DNA of 16,880 nucleotides from JBNJEA01 sp051745395 (GCA_051745395.1 JBNJEA010000063.1:1-16880), one strand, 5' to 3'; counted from the stretch's first letter, positions 1 to 8,603 are shown. Program-made: numbers and translations. Notes: generated by a model not told the origin, from the sequence alone.

Positions 1-366
<366 letters not shown>

Positions 367-414
367 AATTTCTTTTTTGGGCTGAACGTTTTGATGAGGC
401 TACATTACACCCTT

Positions 415-532
415 TTTCGGCGGCAATGGCAAGGGGGAGACACCCGTTCCCATCCCGAACACGGCAGTTAAGTCCCTTAGCGCCGATGGTACTGCACGGG
501 AAACTGTGTGGGAGAGTAGGACGCCGCCGAAA
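415..532 (+). rRNA. rrf: 5S ribosomal RNA
   Basis: This is a complete 5S rRNA of about 118 bases. The ends pair as the terminal helix (TTTCGGCGGC at 415-424 with GCCGCCGAAA at 523-532). Inside are the conserved blocks CCCATCCCGAACACGG (449-464), TTAAG, AGCGCCGATGGTACTG and GGGAGAGTAGGACGCC. It belongs to the central protuberance of the large ribosomal subunit. It lies just after 23S and before a terminator, so it is the last gene of the rRNA operon. The exact ends are inferred from helix pairing. Confidence 0.96.
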
Positions 533-543
533 TTTTTTCATAT

Positions 544-603
544 AAAACCCCGTTGTCCGATCCCGGCGACCCATATCGCCGCTGATCCGATAACGGGGTT
601 TTT
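544..603 (+). terminator. rRNA operon terminator
   Basis: AAAACCCCGTT (544-554) pairs perfectly with AACGGGGTTTT (592-602) and is followed by more T residues. A second hairpin (CGGCGA/TCGCCG) is nested inside the loop. Placed 12 bases after 5S, it is the factor-independent terminator of the rRNA operon. Confidence 0.88.
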
Positions 604-677
604 GTGTTTGGGGGATGGTTTTTTCCGGTGCTTTGAGTTTATCATTGATTACGACCGCCAAAAGTCCTAAGAATGAC

Positions 678-707
678 TTGATAACAATTCATATATATGA
701 TTGTAAT
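678..707 (+). promoter_or_regulatory. candidate sigma-70 promoter for the histidine kinase gene
   Basis: TTGATA (678-683, five of six to the -35 consensus) and TGTAAT (702-707, five of six to the -10 consensus) are separated by 18 bases in an AT-rich stretch. Transcription would start near 714, giving a leader of about 43 bases before the TTG start at 757. No sigma-54 (GG-N10-GC) promoter was seen here. The call rests on sequence match only. Confidence 0.4.
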
Positions 708-756
708 TTTTGTCGGATTTGAAATGACTCCCCTTTTCGGGTAAAGTGGCTTTTAT

Positions 757-2352
757 TTGAAATTCAAGAGCCTGAAAGCAAACATCGCGGTCAACATTGC
801 ATTGCTGTTGCTGCTTGCCATCGGTTTGACGGACTTCGTTTTGGTTCAGGTCATTGAAAAGCAATTGATCCGGGACCGAATCGACAATGGGCGTTTGTGG
901 CTCCGTCAGGCAGCCGATACAATTGACCGGCAAAATCACGCCGCAGCAGCGGCTCTGCCTCCGTCCGCCCCCCAGGCCGCCACCGTTTTCCCCTTTATCG
1001 ATTATGCGGTTTTCTATAACCCCGAGGGCTTTAAAACCAGGGTTTACGGCCAATTGCCTGCCGGGTGTGCCCCGGTGGTTTCGTACCTGAAAAGGCGGGT
1101 GGCAGCTTCCGGTCAATCCTTGTCTCGTTTTACCGGAGACAGTTGGGGGGTTTTCTGGCGGCAGCACCGGTATCTTGTTGTGGCCGCCCCGCTTCCAAAC
1201 GCTCAGGCCTCCGGTGTCGCGGTGATGTCGCTTTCTCCCGTTTATCAACTGCTGCGTCTGTCTCATAAAGTGGCATTCAGTTATCTGGCGCTTAATTTTT
1301 TCGTGATTTTTTTGATCGGCGTCTTTCGTTTGTCCCGTTTGATGACCCGCCCCATACAGCGGTTTATCAAGCTCACGGAGACGTTTGAGCCGACCGGTCG
1401 GTTTGATTTGTTCCCGGAAAAGCATCATGACGAGTTTTCTCGGCTTTCCACGGCGTTAAACCGGATGATGCAGCGCATTGAAGACGATCAGCATAAACTC
1501 CAGGAGTCGCTGCAATCCATTGAAAATGCCAATCGGGAACTTAAAAATGCGCAGCAGGAAATGATCCGGGCGGAAAAACTGGCTTCCATCGGTCGCCTGT
1601 CGGCCGGGTTGGCGCATGAAATCGGCAATCCCATCGGTGTGATTCTGGGCTATCTCGGATTGATCAAAAATCGGGCAATTGCCCCCGACGATGCCGCCTC
1701 GATGGATTATATCGAGCGGGCGGAGACCGAGATCAACCGCATCAATACCATCATCCGGCAGTTGCTGGATTTTTCCAGATCCGCCCCGCTTGCTTATACC
1801 CGTGTATCGGTGCACGAACTCGTCTCCGAGGTAGGCCGGATGCTTTCGGCCCAGCCGTTGACGGAAGAAATCGATTTGCATTATGATTTCAATGCGGAAA
1901 CGGATATGGTGTATGCCGATTATAATCAGCTGCATCAGGTGCTGGTAAACTTGTTGATCAACGCGGCAGATTCCATTGCCATGTCAGACAATCCGGCATC
2001 CGGACAGATACGGATCACCACCGATCTTGTCGCCGACAGCCGCTTTGAATCCGGCCGGCAGTCTCCGGGGTGTCTTCCGGAAAAAGAGACGATGCTCGAA
2101 CTTCGAGTGGTTGATAACGGAATGGGCATTCACCAGGACAATATTGATAAAATTTTTGACCCTTTTTTTACCACCAAGGATACCGGCAAGGGGACCGGGC
2201 TGGGCCTTTCGGTCTGTTACATGATCATCGAACAGTTCGGGGGCACTATTACGGCGGAAAGCACCCCGGGTACCGGCACGGCCATGGTGTTGCGGCTGCC
2301 TGCGGCTGCCGGCGGGATGAAGGAGAACGAAGCTGTGCCCGGTCACCGATGA
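757..2352 (+). CDS. membrane-bound sensor histidine kinase (NtrB/ZraS-like)
   Basis: This is a 531-residue inner-membrane sensor kinase that should autophosphorylate on histidine and pass the phosphate to the response regulator encoded next. It has a first membrane helix at about 8-31, a periplasmic region at about 32-170, a second membrane helix at about 172-191, a HAMP-type linker with coiled coil (about 192-275), and a HisKA domain with the H-box LAHEIGNP and phospho-acceptor His287. The ATPase domain follows: N-box around Asn398-Asn402, G1 box DNGMG at 453-457, F-box FDPFFTTK, and G2 box KGTGLGL at 478-484. The TTG at 757 is the only start after the in-frame stop at 742 that keeps the first membrane helix; the ribosome site is weak (AGTGG). 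The stop lies 52 bases before the regulator gene. The periplasmic region matches no fold I recognise, so the signal is unknown. Confidence 0.93.
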   Translation: MKFKSLKANIAVNIALLLLLAIGLTDFVLVQVIEKQLIRDRIDNGRLWLRQAADTIDRQNHAAAAALPPSAPQAATVFPFIDYAVFYNPEGFKTRVYGQLPAGCAPVVSYLKRRVAASGQSLSRFTGDSWGVFWRQHRYLVVAAPLPNAQASGVAVMSLSPVYQLLRLSHKVAFSYLALNFFVIFLIGVFRLSRLMTRPIQRFIKLTETFEPTGRFDLFPEKHHDEFSRLSTALNRMMQRIEDDQHKLQESLQSIENANRELKNAQQEMIRAEKLASIGRLSAGLAHEIGNPIGVILGYLGLIKNRAIAPDDAASMDYIERAETEINRINTIIRQLLDFSRSAPLAYTRVSVHELVSEVGRMLSAQPLTEEIDLHYDFNAETDMVYADYNQLHQVLVNLLINAADSIAMSDNPASGQIRITTDLVADSRFESGRQSPGCLPEKETMLELRVVDNGMGIHQDNIDKIFDPFFTTKDTGKGTGLGLSVCYMIIEQFGGTITAESTPGTGTAMVLRLPAAAGGMKENEAVPGHR

Positions 2353-2404
2353 TTCTTTGGGGACCCCTGATGTCAGATATGGATACGGCGCGCTGAATTG
2401 AGCA

Positions 2405-3817
2405 ATGGATTTGACCATGGATGATGAACATTTTAAAAAGGATCCTCCCCGGATTTTAATTGTGGACGATGAGGCCAACATGCGCCACATGATGGCGGCC
2501 TTGCTGTCGGATGCCGGCTACCGGGTCGATACCGCCGAAGACGGCCGGCAGGCCCTGGAAAAGGTCGCCGAAGAGTCTTTTGCCTATATTTTCTGTGATA
2601 TCAAGATGCCGGAAATGGACGGCATGACGTTTATGAAACAAGCCGGCGATCACCTTGCGGCCACGGAAGTCATCATGATGTCGGCGTATGGCACCATTGA
2701 TACCGCGGTGGCGGCAATGAAGCTCGGGGCATATGATTATATCTCCAAACCGTTCAAGCCCGACGAGGTTCTGCTGACGCTGGAAAAGGCCCGGGAAAGG
2801 GAAAAGCTGAAATCCGAAAACAGCGCGTTGAAACAGCGTCTCCGCGAAATCGAGCAAAGCGAGTCCTTCGGCGGGATGGTGGCCAAGAGCAGCGCCATGC
2901 AAACGATTTTCAAGGTGGCGGAAAAGGTGGCCCAGTATGACACCACCGTATTGATAACGGGGGAAAGCGGTACCGGCAAGGAGTTGGTGGCCCGGGGTAT
3001 TCACATGAGCAGCAAGCGGGCGCAAAAAAGCATCGTCCCGGTCAACTGTGCCGGCATTCCCGCCAACTTGCTGGAAAGCGAGCTTTTCGGTTATAAAAAA
3101 GGCGCCTTTACCGGCGCGGGCCGCGATTACGGGGGGCTGTTTGAAGCCGCTGCCGGCGGGACCATCTTTTTGGATGAAATCGGGGATCTGCCCCTTTCGC
3201 TGCAGGTAAAGCTGCTGCGCGTACTGCAGGACCGCGAGATTCGTCCGGTCGGGGCCTCTCAGGGCAAGCAGATCGATGTCCGCATCATTGTCGCCACCTC
3301 GAAAAATCTCGCAGCCGAGGCAAAAGCCGGGACCTTTCGGGAGGATCTGTTTTACCGGCTTAACGTGATGCCCATCCATTTGCCGCCACTGATCGAAAGA
3401 ACCGAAGACATCGCCCTGCTGTGCCGTTATTTTATTGATCGCTACAGCAAAAAGCTGGATAAACCCGTGACCGGTATATCTTCGGAGGCCATGGCGCTGT
3501 TGTTCAAGCATCGCTGGCCTGGCAATGTCCGGGAACTGGAAAACATGATTGAGCGTGCGGTGGTACTGGCCGAGGATGCGGTGCTGCAGCCGCAGCATTT
3601 TCCGGCACTGCAGCAAGATCCGGATGGGGTTTCCGATGATATTTATGACGCGTTTTCCGGCTTTTCCATAAAGGCGGGCAAAGAGACGCTGGAGCGGGTT
3701 CTGATCCGCAAGGCCCTGGAGGCCACCGCCGGAAACCGGACGCATGCGGCCCGGCTCCTGGAAATCAGTCATCCGTCGTTATTGAGTAAAATCAAGTTTT
3801 ACGGCATTGAAACGTGA
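2405..3817 (+). CDS. sigma-54-dependent response regulator (NtrC family)
   Basis: This 470-residue protein should activate sigma-54 promoters when phosphorylated by the upstream kinase. The receiver domain is at about 16-130: acidic pair Asp21-Asp22, phospho-acceptor Asp65 in CDIKMPEMDG, Ser93, and Lys115 in SKPF. The AAA+ domain (about 155-390) has Walker A GESGTGKE (186-193), the sigma-54 contact loop GAFTGA (233-238), Walker B with Asp257-Glu258, and WPGNVREL (371-378). A Fis-type helix-turn-helix ends the protein (about 430-468). Domain order and length are those of the AtoC/ZraR/HydG group, and all the key residues named are present. ATG at 2405 is used; a second in-frame ATG at 2417 is equally possible because neither has a good ribosome site. 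Its target promoters are not visible in this window. Confidence 0.95.
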   Translation: MDLTMDDEHFKKDPPRILIVDDEANMRHMMAALLSDAGYRVDTAEDGRQALEKVAEESFAYIFCDIKMPEMDGMTFMKQAGDHLAATEVIMMSAYGTIDTAVAAMKLGAYDYISKPFKPDEVLLTLEKAREREKLKSENSALKQRLREIEQSESFGGMVAKSSAMQTIFKVAEKVAQYDTTVLITGESGTGKELVARGIHMSSKRAQKSIVPVNCAGIPANLLESELFGYKKGAFTGAGRDYGGLFEAAAGGTIFLDEIGDLPLSLQVKLLRVLQDREIRPVGASQGKQIDVRIIVATSKNLAAEAKAGTFREDLFYRLNVMPIHLPPLIERTEDIALLCRYFIDRYSKKLDKPVTGISSEAMALLFKHRWPGNVRELENMIERAVVLAEDAVLQPQHFPALQQDPDGVSDDIYDAFSGFSIKAGKETLERVLIRKALEATAGNRTHAARLLEISHPSLLSKIKFYGIET

Positions 3818-3838
3818 ACTGCCGGGAGGGAATATAAA

Positions 3839-3869
3839 AGAAGAACCTCCGATGCTCGAAGGTTCTTTT
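3839..3869. terminator. bidirectional terminator between the two-component pair and ihfA
   Basis: AAGAACCT (3841-3848) pairs with AGGTTCTT (3860-3867) around an 11-base loop. T residues follow on the + strand (TTTT ending at 3869), and the A-rich left flank supplies a short U-rich tail for - strand transcripts. It sits between two convergent units, 21 bases after the regulator stop, and probably serves both. Confidence 0.78.
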
Positions 3870-3924
3870 CGCAATCGTTGCTCATGAGGCAGGCGTGGAT
3901 AAGCGGGTGTGTACCGCTTCGCTT

Positions 3925-4209
3925 CTATTCGCCCTTGTTGATGCGTTCCCGCAATTTTCCGGAGCATTTGAAGGTAACGACTTTTCGCGCATCGAGAATC
4001 AGGTCGTCGCCGGTGGCCGGATTCCTGCCGCGTCTGGTGGATTTGTCCTTAATACAGAATTTGCCGAAACCGGAAACGAGCACATCTTCATCATTTTCCA
4101 GGCTCCGCTTGATTATTTCCAGCAGTGACTCCACAATGTCAACGGATTTCTTCTTGGTAAAACCGAGGTCATTGACCTGTTCAACAATTTTATTTTTTGT
4201 CAGTGCCAT
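3925..4209 (-). CDS. ihfA: integration host factor alpha-type DNA-bending protein
   Basis: This 94-residue member of the HU/IHF family binds the minor groove and bends DNA sharply, helping sigma-54 activation, recombination and nucleoid structure. The N-terminal helices (MALTKNKIVEQV...) and the GFGKF turn (48-52) are typical. The beta-arm reads GRNPATGDD (61-69) with the intercalating Pro64. The start ALTK, the TARRVVTF-like strand (ARKVVTF, 74-80) and the C-terminal KLRERI resemble IhfA more than HU. The E. coli protein is 99 residues. An exact AGGAGG lies four bases before the ATG and fixes the start. The ATG overlaps the stop of the small ORF upstream by one base, so translation is probably coupled. 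Assignment to alpha rather than beta or an HU paralogue rests on motif resemblance. Confidence 0.92.
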   Translation of the reverse strand: MALTKNKIVEQVNDLGFTKKKSVDIVESLLEIIKRSLENDEDVLVSGFGKFCIKDKSTRRGRNPATGDDLILDARKVVTFKCSGKLRERINKGE

Positions 4210-4409
4210 TATGCCTCCTGCTCAGGCGGTTGATGATGGGGTTGCCTATTGTGCGGATCGCTCGGATCCGGTCGATGTTGTGTATCAGAAGGATTGTCCT
4301 GTATCGGATAATATTGCTGGACCGTGTGGATGATATGGTCGATCCGGCTGGCAATGGAGTCGATTTCTGTTTTTAATTGCATATCGTCCGGCTGCTTGTC
4401 TGCTGTCAT
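4209..4409 (-). CDS. small ORF of unknown function upstream of ihfA
   Basis: I do not recognise this 66-residue product. The first half (about 9-35) could form an amphipathic helix or short coiled coil (MQLKTEIDSIASRIDHI). The second half is unstructured in look, rich in Pro, His, Gln and Asp, and ends in EQEA. There is no signal peptide, membrane helix or cysteine. The case for a real gene is positional: its TAA overlaps the ihfA ATG as TAATG, and no other gene lies between it and the tRNA. The start ATG at 4407-4409 has only a poor ribosome site (AAAGGCG eight or so bases upstream). It could instead be the untranslated leader of ihfA. Confidence 0.5.
   Translation of the reverse strand: MTADKQPDDMQLKTEIDSIASRIDHIIHTVQQYYPIQDNPSDTQHRPDPSDPHNRQPHHQPPEQEA
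4214..4219 (-). promoter_or_regulatory. ribosome binding site of ihfA
   Basis: On the - strand AGGAGG lies four bases before the ATG at 4209. It sits inside the last codons of the upstream 66-codon ORF. It decides the ihfA start and suggests ihfA can also be translated independently. Confidence 0.8.
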
Positions 4410-4763
4410 CGGATCGCCTTTACGGTCTGAGCAAAAGGTTTTTTGTATCGTGGAGGTTTTTAGACCATCCGGACCCGGATTGCAAGAAAGAAATCCTTAA
4501 TATTTATAATGAATAAACCGATCTGGATAATATGTCAAGATGTTATGAATGCAGTGGACGTTTTTCCCGTCGCCGGTCATTTTTTTGCGTTCGGTCAAAC
4601 AGGCATCTTTACCGGGGGTTATCTTTGCTGCTGCGGTTTTTCGGCCCCGGAGATTGATTTTTGCCCGGGAATTTTTATATTGTGATCAATCCGACAGTAT
4701 TTTTAAGAATAAAAATATTTTATATAATATCAATGGGTTTTTGATATTTTTTTTAAGCAATAA
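4410..4763. other. AT-rich spacer without a convincing gene
   Basis: The stretch between the ihfA unit and the tRNA terminator is clearly richer in A and T than its surroundings, most of all at 4497-4560 and 4665-4770. Apart from the weak candidate promoter I see no gene, no RNA signature and no strong repeat. A 77-codon + strand ORF at 4549-4782 lacks a ribosome site and runs into the terminator hairpin, so I do not call it. Confidence 0.6.
4510..4538 (-). promoter_or_regulatory. weak candidate promoter for the ihfA unit
   Basis: On the - strand a perfect TTGACA (4538-4533) is followed after 17 bases by TATTCA (4515-4510), a poor -10 (three or four of six), in an AT-rich context that also holds ATTATAAAT slightly further on. 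It lies about 100 bases upstream of the small ORF and is the best promoter-like sequence in the spacer. Confidence is low because of the -10. Confidence 0.3.
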
Positions 4764-4798
4764 AAAAGGTTTCAGGGTGTAACTACCTGAAACCTTTT
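4762..4798 (-). terminator. terminator of tRNA-Thr
   Basis: AAAAGGTTTCAGG (4764-4776) pairs perfectly over 13 bases with CCTGAAACCTTTT (4786-4798) around a 9-base loop. Read on the - strand it ends in six T residues (complement of 4762-4767). It begins about five bases after the tRNA CCA end, so it terminates the tRNA transcript. Confidence 0.9.
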
Positions 4799-4803
4799 AT
4801 AAA

Positions 4804-4879
4804 TGGAGCCGACGAGCGGACTCGAACCGCTGGCCTGCTCATTACGAGTGAGCTGCTCTACCAGCTGAGCTACGTCGGC
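4804..4879 (-). tRNA. tRNA-Thr (anticodon CGT)
   Basis: On the - strand 76 bases fold as a cloverleaf. The acceptor stem is GCCGACG/CGTCGGC; the D arm is GCTC...GAGC with AGCTGGTAGA; the anticodon stem is GCTCA/TGAGC with loop CTCGTAA, placing anticodon CGT at 4846-4844. The T arm is GCGG TTCGAGT CCGC. The CCA end is encoded (4804-4806). It resembles E. coli tRNA-Thr(CGT) and reads codon ACG. Confidence 0.97.
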
Positions 4880-4893
4880 GAATAGTCGCGATG

Positions 4894-4922
4894 TCAGTAA
4901 CATTAACACCCGGTGCCGTCAA
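4894..4922 (-). promoter_or_regulatory. candidate promoter of tRNA-Thr
   Basis: On the - strand TTGACG (4922-4917, five of six) is followed after exactly 17 bases by TACTGA (4899-4894), which keeps the TA of the -10 box. The tRNA 5' end lies 14 bases further on, a spacing fit for a very short tRNA leader. Confidence 0.5.
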
Positions 4923-5024
4923 GCGGTTTTTTTGTTGTTAACCGCCCGGGCGCTGGGGGTTTACGCGGGCATTGAAATCGTGTAAAGGAAATACACACGC
5001 ATCGCACCGGGATTACGGCATGCA

Positions 5025-8000
5025 GTGGTAAACCATAAAAAACATCAAACGTTTTCGTCTTTATTTATGATGAATCTTTCCGATCCAGCTGTCAAATGCA
5101 ATGAAAGCATCACCGATGATGTCATCGAGGGCCTCGGGTCCGAACCGGCCGCCAGCGTGCAATGCACGGGTGCGTCCGGGGCGGAACGGGCTTATATGAT
5201 ATCCCGGCTGGGCCGTCGCCTGAAACGGCCCTTGTTTATTGTTGCGCCCGGCACGGCCGCCGGCGAGGCCTTTGTCCAGGACCTGGCATTCTTTGCCGAC
5301 GGGCAAAGCCCTCCGATTCATTTTTTTCCCCCCTATAATATATTGCCGTTTAAACGCATCGCCTATCACAATGAAACCGCCGCCCGGCGAATCCGGATTT
5401 TATATCAGCTCGCTGTCGGCGGCAACGCACCGGCCATTGTGGTGGTGCCCGTGGAAACCTTGCTCCAGCGCATCATCCCCCGGCAGGTGCTTTGCGATTA
5501 CACGGAATTATTGATGGTCAACGAGGAGACCGACCGGGATCATCTCATCGCAACCCTGCACGCCGGCGGCTACGTCAATGCCTCGATCGTGGAGGAGCCG
5601 GGGGAATACAGTGTGCGAGGCGGTATTATCGACGTGTATTGCCCCATGTACGACGATCCGGTCCGTATCGAGATGTTCGGGGATACGGTCGATTCCATCC
5701 GCATGTTTTCCCCGGTTAACCAGCGCAAAACCGCCGATCTCGACGAGGCGGTGATTCTTCCCGCCAAGGAGGCCATCCTGAAAAAGCAGTGGCTCGACCC
5801 GGTCATTGACCGGGCCCGGGCACAGCGCCAACAATCGGGCCTGACCCCGGCGGCGGTGACCGAGTTTGTGGAGAAAATCCGCAATGAAGGGGTGTTTGCA
5901 GGTATTGAAAGCCTGCTGCCCCTGATTTATCCCGAGATGGACACGGTCTTTGACTATATGCCCAAAGATGTCGTCCTGGTCCAAACCGATCCGGCCGAGT
6001 TGGAAAAAGAGGCGCTGAAAAAAGAGGCCTTAGCCGCCAGAAACTATATTTCCGCCTGCGATGACAACCGGATGTGCGTGCCGCCGGAAGCGATTTATCA
6101 ATCCTGGGAAACCGTTCAATCCAAAATTCGAAAAATCGACCGGGTGGATTTCACCATGGTCGGCGTTGACGTCCCTGCCAATGAAGCGGTCTTCCGGGTG
6201 CCCATGGCCGTTGAGGACAACGCCGATATCAGTGCCGAAATCAAGGGGCGCAAAAAAGACGAACAGGCCCTCCAGCCGCTGGTGGACTGGATTGCCAATT
6301 ATACGGCGCAGGGGTATCTCACAGCGCTGGTCTGCCGCACCCGGAACCAGGCCGATCGGCTGCTCGCCCTGCTTGCGCCTTACAACATCCATCCGGATCC
6401 GGTGCCCTCTTTTGCCGAAACTCCCTGTCGACCGCGGGGTCCCCTGCTGGTGCAGGGCCGATTGTCCGCCGGTTTCGTATGGCACGACGAGCGTATCGCC
6501 ATTATCACCGAGCGCGAAATTTTCGGCCGCAAAATCCGCCAGCGCAGCCGGCGGGAAAACCGGCAAGCCGTCCAGACGGGTCTGCTGGATTTTGCGGATC
6601 TAAACACCGGCGATCTCATCGTCCACATGTCCCACGGCATCGGTCAGTACCGGGGTCTTGAAAAGCTGACCATTGAAAACATCACCAATGATTTTCTGGT
6701 GATTGAATACCGGGATGCGGACAAGCTCTATTTGCCGGTGGACCGGATGGACATGGTCCAGAAATACATGGGTGTCGACGGAGTGGCCCCGGTGATTGAC
6801 AAGCTCGGCGGCACCAATTGGCAAAAGACCAAGGAGAAAGCCAGAAAAAGCGTTGAAAAAATCGCCGGGGATCTGCTGGATCTCTATGCCAAGCGGAAGG
6901 TGGCCTCGGGGTATTCCTACAGCACCGAGGACAGCTATTACAAGGATTTTGAGGCCGGCTTTCCCTATGATGAAACCGAGGATCAGCTAAAGGCCATCGA
7001 GGATGTCACCGCGGACATGGAGGCCACACAGCCCATGGACCGGTTGATCTGCGGCGATGTCGGTTACGGAAAAACTGAGGTGGCCCTTCGGGCGGCGTTT
7101 AAGGCCGTCAACGACGGCAAGCAGGTGGCCGTGCTGGTGCCCACCACTCTGCTGGCCGAACAGCATTTCCGGACGTTTTCCGAACGGTTTTCCGGCTATC
7201 CGGTCTTCGTGGAGTGCATCAACCGGTTTCGAAGCAAGAAAGAACAGCGCGGGATCGTGGAAAACATCAAGTCCGGCCGTTCCGATATTGTCATCGGCAC
7301 CCACCGCCTGCTGCAGAAAGACATTTCCTTCAAGGACCCGGGATTGATCATTATCGATGAAGAACAGCGCTTCGGGGTCCGCCACAAGGAAAAGCTCAAG
7401 CAGATGCGGGCGACCGTGGACGTGCTGTCCATGACGGCCACGCCGATTCCGCGCACCCTTCACATGTCCATGCTCGGCGTGCGCGATATCAGTGTTATCT
7501 CCACGCCGCCGGAATTGCGGCAGCCCATCGTGTCTTACATCAGCGAATTTGACGGGGCGGTGATATCCGAGGCCATCGCCCGGGAAATGGATCGCAGCGG
7601 CCAGATTTTTTTCGTCCACAACAACATCAATACCATATGGAACATGGCCAAGTACTTGAAAGAACTGGTACCCGGCGTGCGCCTCGGCGTGGCCCACGGC
7701 CGACTGGCCGAAGACGAACTCGAGCAGGTCATGTACCGTTTTGTTAACCGGGAAATCGACATGCTGGTGACCACCACCATTGTGGAATCGGGCCTGGATA
7801 TCCCGAATGCCAACACGATCATCATCAACCGGGCCGACCGGTTCGGCCTGTCCCAGATATACCAACTCCGCGGCCGCGTGGGCCGGGCGGAGGAACAGGC
7901 TTACGCCTACCTGATCGTACCGAGCGAGGCCGCGCTGACCCGGGATGCCCAGAAACGGCTCAAGGTATTGATGGATCACAGTGATCTGGGTGCGGGATTT

Positions 8001-8603
8001 CAGATCGCGTTAAACGACTTAAAAATCCGGGGCGGCGGCGCGGCGCTGGGCGTTTCCCAGTCCGGCCACATTGCGGCGGTGGGCTACGACATGTTTTTAA
8101 AATTAATGGAAGAAGCCGTTTGCCGCCTCAAGGGAGAGACGGTCACCGAACCGCTGGAGCCGGAAATCAACATCCCGGTGTCCGTCTACATCCCGGAGCA
8201 CTATATGCCGGATCTCGACCAGCGTCTTTCGGCCTACCGGCGCCTGGCCAAGATGGGTGAATTAAAGGAAGTGGCCGATTTCCGGGAGGAGCTGATCGAT
8301 CGCTACGGCAAACCGCCCCAGGAGATGATCAACTTGCTTTTGAAAATCATGCTCCGGATCCTGGCCTCCAAGGCCGGTGTCAAGCGGATAGACTTGGCCC
8401 AGCAAACCCTGTCTTTGGCCTTTTCCGAAACGCACCAGGCAAATCCGTACGGCATCATGGAATTAATCGAGGCCGAACCGGCACGTTACCGGTTTACACC
8501 GGAGCAGACGCTGATTGTCTCGTTAAACAAAGCCAACATCAATGGATTGATGAATCAAGTCAAAAAGGTCTTGATGGATATCGCAAGTTGTGTTAATAAT
8601 TAA
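5025..8603 (+). CDS. mfd: transcription-repair coupling factor Mfd
   Basis: Mfd is an ATP-driven DNA translocase that removes RNA polymerase stalled at lesions and recruits UvrA for nucleotide excision repair. The UvrB-like N-terminal part carries RGGIIDVYCP (from about 198). The RNA-polymerase-interacting (CarD-like) domain spans about 526-590 (HMSHGIGQYRGLE). The RecG-like motor has Walker A GDVGYGKT (677-684), DEEQ box (778-781), TATPIPRT (804-811) and QLRGRVGR (947-954). The C-terminal TRCF domain follows. At 1192 residues it is slightly longer than E. coli Mfd (1148). GTG at 5025 gives the longest form, but its ribosome site is poor. The ATGs at 5067 and 5070 would remove 14 or 15 residues that look non-conserved. 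A weak promoter-like pair (TTTACG at 4960, TAAAGG at 4983) lies upstream. It is the first gene of the long + strand run. Confidence 0.98.
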   Translation: MVNHKKHQTFSSLFMMNLSDPAVKCNESITDDVIEGLGSEPAASVQCTGASGAERAYMISRLGRRLKRPLFIVAPGTAAGEAFVQDLAFFADGQSPPIHFFPPYNILPFKRIAYHNETAARRIRILYQLAVGGNAPAIVVVPVETLLQRIIPRQVLCDYTELLMVNEETDRDHLIATLHAGGYVNASIVEEPGEYSVRGGIIDVYCPMYDDPVRIEMFGDTVDSIRMFSPVNQRKTADLDEAVILPAKEAILKKQWLDPVIDRARAQRQQSGLTPAAVTEFVEKIRNEGVFAGIESLLPLIYPEMDTVFDYMPKDVVLVQTDPAELEKEALKKEALAARNYISACDDNRMCVPPEAIYQSWETVQSKIRKIDRVDFTMVGVDVPANEAVFRVPMAVEDNADISAEIKGRKKDEQALQPLVDWIANYTAQGYLTALVCRTRNQADRLLALLAPYNIHPDPVPSFAETPCRPRGPLLVQGRLSAGFVWHDERIAIITEREIFGRKIRQRSRRENRQAVQTGLLDFADLNTGDLIVHMSHGIGQYRGLEKLTIENITNDFLVIEYRDADKLYLPVDRMDMVQKYMGVDGVAPVIDKLGGTNWQKTKEKARKSVEKIAGDLLDLYAKRKVASGYSYSTEDSYYKDFEAGFPYDETEDQLKAIEDVTADMEATQPMDRLICGDVGYGKTEVALRAAFKAVNDGKQVAVLVPTTLLAEQHFRTFSERFSGYPVFVECINRFRSKKEQRGIVENIKSGRSDIVIGTHRLLQKDISFKDPGLIIIDEEQRFGVRHKEKLKQMRATVDVLSMTATPIPRTLHMSMLGVRDISVISTPPELRQPIVSYISEFDGAVISEAIAREMDRSGQIFFVHNNINTIWNMAKYLKELVPGVRLGVAHGRLAEDELEQVMYRFVNREIDMLVTTTIVESGLDIPNANTIIINRADRFGLSQIYQLRGRVGRAEEQAYAYLIVPSEAALTRDAQKRLKVLMDHSDLGAGFQIALNDLKIRGGGAALGVSQSGHIAAVGYDMFLKLMEEAVCRLKGETVTEPLEPEINIPVSVYIPEHYMPDLDQRLSAYRRLAKMGELKEVADFREELIDRYGKPPQEMINLLLKIMLRILASKAGVKRIDLAQQTLSLAFSETHQANPYGIMELIEAEPARYRFTPEQTLIVSLNKANINGLMNQVKKVLMDIASCVNN

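Noticed and set aside
2456..3772. 438-codon open frame on the - strand opposite the response regulator
   Set aside because: It is the antisense shadow of a clearly coding NtrC-type gene. Its product resembles no family, has low-complexity His/Arg/Gly content and no ribosome site.
4549..4782. 77-codon + strand ORF in the AT-rich spacer
   Set aside because: There is no ribosome site, no recognisable product and its end overlaps the tRNA terminator hairpin.
4923..4945. GCGGTT/AACCGC hairpin between tRNA-Thr and mfd as a terminator
   Set aside because: The six-base stem has an 11-base loop, the T residues lie in the loop rather than after the stem, and it sits upstream of both divergent genes.
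6987..7979. 330-codon open frame on the - strand inside mfd, and similar ones at 8817-9644 and 667-1428
   Set aside because: These are long antisense frames expected in GC-rich coding DNA. The + strand genes carry full catalytic or domain motifs and the antisense products do not.
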